From NCBI GenBank assembly GCA_019096065.1, contig JAGUCH010000004.1, positions 3,162,001-3,226,000 of the forward strand: 64,000 nucleotides of DNA. The letters are read 5' to 3'. The notes below the pieces were generated by a model. The model had not been told where the DNA came from. It searched no databases and saw nothing but the letters and a program-made list of their open reading frames with translations. This document shows positions 22,490 through 32,693 of this stretch, in pieces (the first letter of the stretch is position 1; the number at the start of each line of letters is the position of its first letter). This stretch comes from Paracyclopina nana. Its lineage: Eukaryota > Arthropoda > Copepoda > Cyclopoida > Cyclopettidae. Position numbers and translations under genes: made by a program.

Positions 22490-25400
22490 ATGAGTTTTTG
22501 GTTGTTTTCGTTGCTCTTCTTATGCTCGGAGATCAGTGCGAGATCACTGCTACGATCTGCGCCGCAAATGTGCCCAATCGAAGACGGAAACCTGCTAGAG
22601 GTGAAAATGTTCATCAAGGATGGCAATCATTGCTATGACGAGTGTGAAAAGCACTCTGAATGCCAATTCTTCAGGTATTTCCTTTTATGGCTTTTTTGTG
22701 TGCGCCAAAGATGTGGGTCACTTTTTATCACGCTATGCAATGTAGGTTTTATGACACCGCGGATGGCAAGCCATCTCAGTGCTTCCTTTTCAAATCTTGC
22801 GGCAGAAAGGTGGAAAATGCCTCATCTGATTGCGTCCTGAGCAAAGAAAACACCCTCGAAGTCAAGGCGTTTGTGCAGTCTGCAGAGGAATGCGAAGCTC
22901 TCTGCCAATCAGTACAAATTCTCTGTAAAAATAAAATTTCACGAAAAAATTAACCAGACTCTTCTGCACAAACAGAATCGAAAATGTGGATACTTCAAAC
23001 ACTTCTCCAAGGAGACTGAGGAGCCACGTGCGGAATTCTGCTACATTTTGAGCAGTTGCTCAAAACGCATGATTGATAACATCAATTGTCCCCTGGCCAA
23101 GAATAACTTTTTGGAAGTCAAGTTTTTTGTGGCCGCATTGGAGGTATGCGCGGATCACTGTCGAGAGACAGAAGGCTGCAGATATTATTGGTGGCACCCA
23201 ATTGAGAACAGCGAAACCCCACTGTACTGCTTCATGTTCCAACAGTGCGCTGCATCTGATAAAGAGCCCGAGGTGATTTGGTTAAAAACTTTGCTCTTAT
23301 CATACGCGTCTCATAGCATATTAAAATTTACTACTAGGTTGCTCTAGTTTTGGGTGGTCGTCACCCAGGGCACCACTTCATGGCTGAGGATGAACATAAT
23401 GATCTTATCATGAGGAACGATGTATGCATGTTGGGCATTTTGGACAAGGAAATCAACGTGGCGAGAGCAGGAGCCGTGGCTCAATATGTAAATGGAGTCG
23501 TGCTTTTTTGTGGAGGTCTCAGCTCGTCGGGTGTCCATAATGATTGCTTGCTGTACAACCCGCTCAGAGATTCATGGAGCAATTTCACATCAATGACCAA
23601 GGCGAGAGATGAGGCTGCAGTGGCCAGCATAGGAAACCGCACATACGTAATTGGAGGCCTGAACGAGATCTCCGTGGAGCTCATTGATATGACCTCTGGC
23701 AGTACAGAGGCTTCCAAGGTTCCTCCTCCTGCCGCAGTCACGATCGATGCAATCATTCCCAAAAGTAGACAGAAGAACTTCGAGATAGCTGGCACAATTC
23801 CTGAATGGAAGCTCGGACCGGCGCTTCCGGAAATCCGGGCTAGAGCATGTGCGGTCTCGAGCGGACCGGACGCCATATATCTTATTGGTATATAACTTTA
23901 TTACACAGTAGCACTCATACATTACTAGAGAAAGCTCGATATTTAAATCAGGCGACTTTTCACAGCAAAAAATCGTTTTTGCCATTTTTTGCTGAGATTA
24001 CTAAACAATTTCAAAAATCAGACACGGAAAGAAGTTCCGCAAATTTCAAAAATCCAATCGCGCAACCTTGAATGGACCTAATGATTTTTATTCTGCGAAA
24101 TAGGAGGTCACAATAACAAGAGCACCGCATCTTTGGCCTCGGGCTACGAATTGGACATAAATAATGGAAAGTGGAGCGAGCTAACACCGATGATTGAGCC
24201 TCGCAGGGACCACGCGTGCCTATTTGTGGAGCTTGAGGACACCAACGGCATACTAGTGACCGGGGGCCTAGGACAGGACGGAGAAATTCTCCACTCTGCA
24301 GAGTTCTATGATGTCAAGGCCAAAAAGTGGACACAGGTGTCCTCGCTGAAAATTGGACGCACTGAGCACGCCTTGGCCCTCGTCTACGGAATCCCCACAG
24401 CCATAGGGGGTAAGCTGATGATTGCTCAATTAAAAGAGTTACTGACTAATCACCTCCCAATAAAGGATTATCCGGCACCGAGTTTCTATCCAGCATCGAG
24501 CAATTTGACAAGTCGTCTGCATCATGGAACGTGCCCTTACAGAGGGACTGGCGCATAATAAATCACGTCCTTAACTCTCCGCGATACGAGATGGCCGTAG
24601 CCTCCATTCCCATCTCGCAGATAGGAGTAAGTTTCTGTTCTTTTTTGCCAGTTAATCAAACGAACAAGGGATTTTCCAGTGGAAACGTCAGAAAAATAAC
24701 TGACATCAATTTTTTGTAGAATTGGCAACTACAGTAACAAGGAAAACTAATTTCATAGTCAAGTTACTGCTTCATTTTTAGCTTTTTCTCCCAACAAACC
24801 GAATATCTTTACTCTATTTACTATAGAGTCAAGACGTTATCACAGCACTGCATGTTAATAAAGTCGCACCAAAAAAAGTATTTAAAAAAGTATCAATAAC
24901 AATCAAATGCTGCGTAAGGAACGAGCCTAATTCACCTATAAAGGAAATATCCGTTAACTTGTATGCATGATTTTGAGTAATTATTGCGCTTTTCTCTTTT
25001 TTTATGCACATAGGCCTGCGACGCGGACGTGATTTGAAATTGGCCACGACTTCGAGGGTGGGACGCATTTGTGGACTCCGCCCCCCAAAATGATCTCCGT
25101 AGCTTGCTCACCTCGCTTGTTAACTACGCCGAAGAAGCCACTTTTACGAAGCAACGATCTCCTTCGCTGGATTCCTCCAACGATTCCTCTTATGCCCTTC
25201 ATTTCGCAGCGATAGCAGCCATCTCATTGATTTCCCTCCTCCTTTTCACGCTTGCCATTTCAAAAAGCTTGACGAGTCGAGGCCACCGCGCCCATTCGGC
25301 CCTCTCGCAAGTAAAAACGAGAATTAACAGAGTGATGCCCGCCGTTTCAGGGGATGACGACGACACAGAAATTCATCTCCTACACATAAGCAGCCTCCGA

Positions 25401-25496
25401 GTATCCGGCCCTCAGCACAATAATAGCGAGTCGGTTTTGCCGGAAGCTATCATAGTGGAGGCCGATGACCCTCTAACGAGGCTGGACGAAAAATAA
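22490..25496 (+). CDS. PAN/Apple-kelch protein with in-frame TGA before its TM segment
   Basis: Exons 22490-22674, 22746-22911, 22976-23272, 23338-23887, 24104-24409, 24466-24626 and 25014-25496 share one frame. A signal peptide (MSFWLFSLLFLCSEIS) precedes three PAN/Apple-like Cys modules (CPIEDGNLLEVK, CVLSKENTLEVK and CPLAKNNFLEVK mark their starts). About five kelch blades follow, with GG and W/Y signatures (VLFCGGLSS, YVIGGLNE, LVTGGLGQDG). The last exon has an in-frame TGA at 25035-25037, seven codons after a strong acceptor. The same frame then stays open for 153 codons and encodes a membrane helix (FAAIAAISLISLLLFTLAIS) and an acidic tail. Stopping at TGA gives a secreted 562-residue protein; readthrough would give a membrane form of about 716. 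AATAAA at 25492-25497 overlaps the final stop. Confidence 0.78.
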
Positions 25497-26269
25497 AATT
25501 ACAACGCTTGCTGCATCATTAATTCACTGCATACAAAATTGGGGACTAGCGCAACGCACATGAGAGTTTTAAAGAACACACAAAAGGCTGGAAAATGCAT
25601 TTCTTCCTCCTTTTTAATCCTTGTTCGAGCTCGCTGCATTATAGTAATATCTGCCAAAATGGCCATAAATCACGCACCTTAAAATAGTATATTACGAAGA
25701 TTTCATTAAGGCCGCCTGTTTCCAAGGGTATTTGTTGAGTCTGGACGAGTGTCGTGTTTGCGGGCAAAAAAGCCTTGAGTAATCGCGCTATATTTACCTA
25801 TACTATGCAAGCGGTGAAAGCGACGATGATGAAGAAGCAGCAGCAGCTAGCAGCTCCGGTGTTTATCTAGATCTGCTCCAAGTGTTTACTCTGACGATTC
25901 AATTTTGAGCGATCGAGGAGCAGCAGCAGCTCGCAGCAATGCGATGATGATCCCTGGATTAGCAAAAGTGATAATGGCAGAGCAGTAGCATTAATCATAC
26001 GCTAATCCGCCCAATTAGCTGACTCCACCTTTTGGCAGTCTGACCGGGAGCAGCAGCGCAGTCAAATGATGGTAGCCTAGCTACCAGTAGTGGTGGAGCT
26101 GCGGTGTTGGCAACGTCCACGCCCGAGATCGAGTTTCTTGCCCGCGCCTAGCTTAGTAGCAGTATAGTCCAACTACGCGATCGCGAAGAGCATCCATATC
26201 CTCCACCACTGTGTAGCACTCATTCGCTCGCAGACCCTCGAAGCGGCCTCACGTTGCATCCAACCCAAC
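25497..26269. promoter_or_regulatory. Intergenic and upstream region of the sFRP gene
   Basis: The sequence is rich in scattered CAG/GCAG triplets (25838-25860, 25918-25940, 26050-26060) and GC content rises toward the sFRP start. No coding region is supported. It probably holds the sFRP promoter and 5' UTR. Confidence 0.4.
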
Positions 26270-28051
26270 ATGGCCGCTGGCGCTCTGCTCAAACTCCTGC
26301 TCCTCGCGGGCCTCGGGGGCGTGGCCCGAGCCTACTTCGCCGACTGGTCGGCCTTGGCCGAGGACAGGCAGCCCACGTGCGTGGCCATTCCCGCGAACAT
26401 GAGCCTGTGCACCAACATCGGCTACACGAAGATGCGGCTGCCCAACCTCCTCGAGCACGACACCATCCACGAGGCCTCGCAGCAAGCGGCCTCGTGGGTG
26501 CCCCTGATGCGGGTCAATTGCGCGCCCGACTCCCAATTGTTCCTCTGCTCGCTCTTCGCGCCCGTCTGCCTCGAAAGGCCCATCTACCCGTGCAGGTCGC
26601 TGTGCATCAAGGTCAAAACGGGCTGCGAGGCCACGATGAAAAAGCACGGCTATCCCTGGCCGTCCATGCTGGACTGCGACAAATTCCCACTCGATAACGA
26701 CATGTGCATCACGTCCCAAGCCATGGAGGAGGAGACGAAATCGGAAGAAGGCCACCAGCATCATGGCAGAAGGCCACCGCCACCAAAGCAAGAAACGGCA
26801 GAAGGTAAGAACGATCCCTATGGCATACTTGTCTTTTGGGCTATATGCATGTTTGATCGAGCCAAAGGCGCCTCCCACTTGGATGCGCATGGCTGGTTGG
26901 CTGGGGGCCTAAAACAGGTGCCAACTATCGACCACCCGAGCTATTTCGAGTGTGATGTCTTCTGCTGAAAAAAGGGGGAAATGGCAAATAGTTGGGTGTG
27001 ACGCGCGAGTTGGTGTGGTGGCCACGTATATCTATCTGGATATCGAATTTTGCGTGTCCAATGCAAGATTGTATCAAGGGGCCACACTGGGGTTGGCTGT
27101 GGTGCCCCATAAATCACGCGTTGATGCCCGCCCAGATGGCGAAAAATGATTATGAGGAAAGGAAAAAAAATCACCACTCTAGTGGGTCGTCTCCTCATTA
27201 AAATGCCAAGACCCCCTGGCGAGTGTCAATCCATTTGCGTCCACCTGGGACTAAAAGTGGCAAATCTCCATTTAATCTCTCTATTTTCAGAATCCCCAGC
27301 ATCGGTGGCCGAGACTGGCTCGGGCGATTCGACTTGCAAGGCCAGCATATGCAACCCGGTGTCCACGTACGACAACATCCTGGCAAATTATTGCCGCGCT
27401 GATTTCGGTAAGCAAACTAAAGAAACCTGTGCCGGGCTGGGCCGAAAAAAAATAACAAGGATTGTTTGGCGAGAAGCGCCACCTGCATTGTTTACTCTGC
27501 TAGCAATCTTTAAGTTTTCCGTCAAAATGCAGAGGGCGCTGTTTAGCTCAGAAAATATAGGTGGTGACCCGGCACGACTTTTTAAAACAGAGATTTCTCA
27601 TGTTTCAGTGGTCAAGATGAAGTTCAAGCAGACGAAAAACAGAATGCTGAACGGTCGCAAAGTGAACACGGTGTACAAAACATGGCGAGGCACCCCCACG
27701 GAGCTGAGGAAGCTCCGCAAGCCCAAGCTGCGGCTGGAGGCCGCCGACGAATGCTGCTCCGATTGGATCCGCAAGCAGTCCAGGAAGCAGCGATTTCTTG
27801 TCATGGGCAAAAACATCGACAACAACCTCGTGCCCACCTTCATTGTGCCCTGGTCCAGAGACAAAGTAGATACTTTCCCTACTTTGGCCCACCCATGGCC
27901 TCAGCTCTGACCTTTGCTCTTTTTGCAGGATTTGAAGCGAGCCCGACGAATGTTCAAGCAGATAGACTGCTCGGCATCGCATCATCTCGCACGAAAACGG
28001 CGCGAGCACACTGCCAAGAACAAAAGGCGACACCGGAAAACCGGCAATTGA
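26270..28051 (+). CDS. Secreted frizzled-related protein
   Basis: sFRPs are extracellular Wnt modulators that bind Wnts or Frizzled through a Frizzled-type domain. Exons 26270-26804, 27291-27407, 27609-27865 and 27929-28051 give 343 residues. A signal peptide (residues 1-20, ending ARA) precedes a Frizzled domain (about 37-145) with the ten-Cys pattern from CVAIPANMSLC to DNDMC. A linker rich in Glu, His and Pro leads to a netrin-like domain (about 195-320) that starts CKASICNP and includes the ECCSDW segment. The C-terminus is strongly basic (ARKRREHTAKNKRRHRK), as in vertebrate sFRPs, and could bind heparan sulfate. There is no membrane segment, which rules out Frizzled itself. AATAAA is at 28326-28331. 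Confidence 0.92.
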
Positions 28052-28525
28052 TTACCCTTCAACGGCCACCGAAAGGGGAAAAACCATATTTCATTATTTT
28101 TCATTCAGCCCTCCCATCAACATTATTATTATTATACTTACGATATAGTTATGATTTTGCACTTCACTTGGTATATATAGAGAGACACAGTATTGACCCG
28201 CAAATACACATAGTCACGTTTTTGATCAGACCCACGCCAATTTAATGCGCGCGGCGGTCAACCCCACCCGTTGCGTTGCGGACTTAACTCCCCAATACTA
28301 CGGTCTAAGCCTGGAAATCTGTCCCAATAAATCCTACTGCAACTACGACTATTGCTCGGGCGAGGAAGAAGAAGAAATCCTCCACCTCCCGCGCAGCACG
28401 AAAATTAATTCACGTGCTGCTGCTGCTGATGATGGCAAAAGCCAGCTTGACACGAACGTCAAAACAACTTTAGCAGGGGGCCCAAAAGCAAACTTTTTAA
28501 ACTTTGCGCGTTCAAAACTTGCATT

Positions 28526-30577
28526 TCAGCACCAGTGATTGCAACACGGGCCGGTGCAGCCACCCAATGGTGGTGGGCCACAGTGGTTTCGAGAGTGCAA
28601 GTGGGGCTGCGAGGCTGGCAGGGTGGGGAAATGCGGGTGGCCACCGTCAATGTAGCAGGCTGACATGCACGTGGCCAGGTTGTCCACGTGGTATGGATGA
28701 TGGTAGGGCGGAGGTGGAGGATAGTGACGAGAATGGCAGTGATTCTCCGGGGGAGGAACCGGCCAATGCCCATGGGAATGCGAATTTGCGTGACCTAAAT
28801 GCGGATGCGGATGCGGATGCGGAGGGGCAGTGAAAGGGCCATGATGCGGCAAGGGATGTGGGTTTAATGGCACGTGTTCCGAGGGCGTGTGGGGCGTGTG
28901 CGGTCTCACCATTGGAGGCGTGGGGACTGGAGGAGGAGGGACCGGGGGTTGGACCGGGTGATAATCCCTGTGTGCAAGGTGCATGGGCTGACTATGGGGC
29001 ACGGGTGGAGGCCCCGCCGAGGGGGGTCTGTGATGGGGTGGTCCATGGTGTCCGGGCGGGTGGGGTGGCCTCGATCTCGATCTAGGGCGGCTGTGGTGTC
29101 CACCAGGTGGGAGGCCAGGTGGAGTCCTGGGCAGGCTTCGGCTTCTGGAACGGCAGTGGTTGACCTCGGGCGTGTGATACATGTGCGGTGGGGGAGTGGG
29201 CGGCCCGTGCCCGTGGCCATGTGGGGGTGGCGGGGGCGGGGCGTCTATCATGTGCGCCGATGGCTTTCGATCGATGAGTTCTTCGTCGACTTTTCTCCAT
29301 ACGAATGGATCTCTGTCCTCGAGGCTGGAATGGGGACGCGTGTTGCAGGGTGGAATATGCGGGTGTTTGTCCATTGGAGGAATGCCATTGAGTGTCAGTG
29401 CATTGTCATGCAACTGGTCCAAATGCGCATGCCTAGTTTCATTGATATGTGTCCTAGTTGACGCCTCGATCTGAAACAAAAGCAACCATTATTTTATATG
29501 CATACGGAGCAACTTAAGTAAGGACCCCTGATCATAAAAATAAGGCCACTTGGTGACAGAAAATAAATGGGCCACATTTTTTTCGGGGTCCTTACATTTC
29601 AAATAGCTTTATTATTTGATGCATTCACCCCATAATTAACCACAAATACTATATACCGCCTGACCGTTCAAAATTGGACGGTGCGGGAATCAAAAGTTTG
29701 TGTTATGAATTAATTAATTTTGAGGCTTAATGGGTATCGTTGGAAAGCTTGAACCTTTGGACATCTTTTTTGTTTTCTGACAAAATGAAAAATATTATTG
29801 TGAATTCCGCGTGACAGTAAACAAGTAATGATGCATCAGTTTTTTCGGCTCAATTTTCAGGGTTGCCTTTTGTAAATTGCATTTTCACGGTGTATTCCTC
29901 TTTCAATTTATTTTTTCTACTTTTACAAAAAAGATGGAAAAAGGCTCAATCTTTCCAACGATATCATTTAAAAGTTCTGTAATTTATTGAATATGTGACA
30001 AAAAGTTTAGATTCCCGTACCATCCAATTTTGAACGGTCAGACTGTATAAGGGGGGATCTGTATCGCAGCTTTTAAAAAATAAATACCTTGGGTGAAATG
30101 ACGCCAGGAAAATCTCTCGTCGGCTCCATGAGGAGGTCGACATCAACTCCAGATGTGTAGGTCGGCCTCAGTTGCGGATAGGGGAAAAGAAATTCCAGTC
30201 CAGAGGTCTCGAAGGTGGCCAAGACCGTTTGCGAGCCAGGCGAGTGGCCAGGGCTGACCTCTTGCAATAATTCAACGTATAACGGCTGCCCCTCTAAAGT
30301 GGCTTGCAAGTGCTGAAGAGTGGAAGTGCCTGTAGAAAGAGATTTATAAAGATGCATCACCATACTGCAATTGAATCGGCTTACCGGGAAATGTTTTCTC
30401 AAAGACGAATTTGTCTCCGAAAAGGAGCGGAAAGGCGGCAGGGAACGGCTTGGTCTTGACGTGAAAGCCCAAGAAGCAAATGGACAGATAGACAGGACTC
30501 TTGCAGGGAAACCAGACTCCGGGACAAGTCACAGAGTGGACATCCACTTCCACACTCACTCTCATAGACTTGGACAT
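28526..30577 (-). CDS. SPATA6: SPATA6-like protein
   Basis: In mammals SPATA6 is needed for assembly of the sperm connecting piece. Exons 30577-30385, 30329-30088 and 29470-28526 give 459 residues. The conserved N-terminal C2-like domain is clear: VDVHSVTCPGVWFP, SPVYLSICFLGF, FPLLFGDKFVFEKTFPG, then PLYVELLQEV and TRDFPGV. A short DPFVWRKVDEE motif matches the PPFVIRHVD motif of SPATA6. The C-terminal 270 residues are His/Pro/Gly-rich with PHPHPH and RSRSRS runs and end in a Cys-rich GCTGPCCNHWC, unlike vertebrate SPATA6. The intron between exons 2 and 3 carries an inverted-repeat element. The open frame on the opposite strand over the His/Pro region is a shadow. Confidence 0.8.
29652..30049. 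mobile_element. MITE with 40-bp terminal inverted repeats in SPATA6 intron
   Basis: The left end 29652-29691 and the reverse complement of the right end 30010-30049 match at 36 of 40 positions around a shared GACCGTTCAAAATTGGA core. The element is about 400 bases with no open frame. Possible TA dinucleotides flank it, which would fit a Tc1/mariner-type MITE, but the exact border is ambiguous. Confidence 0.75.
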
Positions 30578-31985
30578 CTTGAGCTAGCACCAAGACCATA
30601 ATCTGGCCACAAAACTTTACTGCTGATTTGCATAAAAAACCACTTTAGCTCTATGCGGCGAAAAAAGGCCACTATTGTAGAATTTCCTTGGGTAGCAGTG
30701 ATTTTGTATCCATATAGTCTATATGGACTGCATCAGCTGAAGGCCACGTGTGTGAAGGCACAAAGTGCATATGTCACTATGGTTATATTTCTCGAGGTAT
30801 GGTAGCGAAAGCCAGGAACTGTGTCAATGTTTTTCGCAAGAGATTCGATAGAACAATGTGTATAGCAACTACTGCTCTGCAGGTAGCTGCTTATGTATCG
30901 TGCAACCGAAACCAACCACGAAGAGAGGGTGGCTTTTGCCTATTTTCAGCTCCTCAAAACCATACACAGAGTCCGTGTAAAAGATGTACTTTCGCGCAAC
31001 TTTTTTACAGCCAAGTTGAGGAAGAGGAGGAGAAAAAGAGGCGGATTTCGAATGGGAGAAAGTTTATCATCAAATTTTCCCTTTGAGGAAAAGTTTCGCG
31101 ATACTCGCTGTATTACACTATATCTTTGGCCTAATAATGGCAAAAGTTCTCCCATGTCAAATGCCGCTGCTATGGCAACCAACCCAAGTGTGAGATCAAT
31201 GATTTCTTTCTTCGCCATATCCAGCCACTTTCCCCGACACACAAAAGCCAAACATTGCAGCAGTGAGAAAACTAGGGGAGATTTTTCGAGTCAACCGCAG
31301 CAGCTGAGCACACTGTGCGATTCAATGCACGCGCAGCGCGACAGATTGGATAAATCTTCTTCTTTTTTGGTCAGCAGTGCTGATGATGCAAAAAAGTGGG
31401 GATCCTCTCCACGCATACTATAATTTATTTCGCCAAAGAAACGATGGCTCTTTGAACCATAAATAATGGCCACGCCATTTGAGCAAACGAAAGAGAAAGC
31501 CTTTCTCTTTATGGTATTTTGACAGGGTTGTAAAATGAACTTAAGATTGCTTCATCGACAGTTTGGCATACGTGTTCTCCCTCGCAAAAGAGTTGTGATC
31601 TTTGGAGATATAAACTTAGATAAAACGAGGCTTTTTGCAAAAAAGTTCCGGTTCTTGCCAAATTGGATGTCCAAATAGTAGGGATAATCGCGTACATTTA
31701 CTCTTTTCTCAGCACAAAAAAGCAAAGTAGTGAATTAAATTAGCCTTGCTGCTGACACTGCCAACGCTAACAGCCAGGATAAAGAGATCTCGATCGGGTT
31801 TTTTTCTCTACCACTTTTGGGAGGAAATTACCAAATGTATTTTTTTCATTATTTCAGCATTTAGCATTGAGAGCAGGGAAAGGACGACTAGCCAGGAGAG
31901 GTAAATTTAAAAGGCATTTTTCGCTATAACTAAGGTATATCTGCCGAATAGCAAATCCACCAAAACGCAGTCCACCTAAACGCAG
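30578..31985. other. Upstream region of SPATA6 and intergenic spacer
   Basis: It should include the SPATA6 promoter. I see short open frames only, with no family signal. Confidence 0.35.
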
Positions 31986-32693
31986 TCTATTGCTTTAGAC
32001 GGGCTCCATCATTTTGTCCGACACATTTAGTCAAGTTGTAAAATGTCCGACACATTTGGTATAGTTGCAAAATGACCGACACATTATTGGCGACGGGTAC
32101 ATTTTTTGCCCGACACATTTGGTATAGATGCAAAATGACCGACACATTTTTGGCGACGGGTGCGTTTTTTGCCCGACACATTTGGTATAGATGCAAAATG
32201 ACCGAAAAAAGTTGGAAATGGCCAAGTGAAAAGTCTAAAAAGTTTAAAATACTTGCAATAAGCCTGACAGTATTTTTGGGCTTTCTTTTAAGCCATCACA
32301 ATATCAATTCTCAAGAAATGAAAAGTCCGGTTTAACTGTTTCTCAAAATTTCTCATCATTGTTGTTGAATATTTCAAGAAAGCTTTGGAAATGCAATTGT
32401 AATAGCAAAGTAAGTCACATTTTCACCCTTGCATTAAATTATTTGACTATAGAAGCTCCTAGGTGTAAGATGCAACTTGACTAAATGTGTCGGACATTTT
32501 ACATCTGGGTCGTGTCGGACATTTTGCAACTTGACAAATCCTGTCGGACATTTAACATTCTATTTGTCGGACATTCTACAACTATGACAAATCTGTCGGG
32601 CAAAAAACGCAGTAGCTGTCGGACATTTTGCAACTAGACTTGTCGGTCATTTTACAACTTGATTTTCGGACAAAAAAAGTTCCCCCCAATAGA
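31986..32693. mobile_element. Non-autonomous element with inverted arrays of TCGGACATTTTRCAA units
   Basis: The left part (32010-32210) has repeated units containing CCGACACATTTGGTATAG and TGCAAAATGACCGACAC, including two near-identical 64-base tandem copies. The right part (32460-32675) has the same units in reverse complement, such as TGTCGGACATTTTGCAA. Both outer ends read TCTATTG inward. The build (subterminal repeat arrays in inverted orientation, no long frame) resembles the elements in ALG13 and RFT1, but the unit sequences differ. I could not find a flanking duplication. Confidence 0.7.

Noticed and set aside
28874..29461. Long plus-strand open frames opposite the SPATA6 tail
   Set aside because: They arise from the GC-rich His/Pro codons on the other strand; the minus strand carries the spliced, recognisable gene.
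31986..32225. Short open frames over the tandem repeats
   Set aside because: They are by-products of the 64-base tandem units (the repeated reading CVGQK) and not genes.
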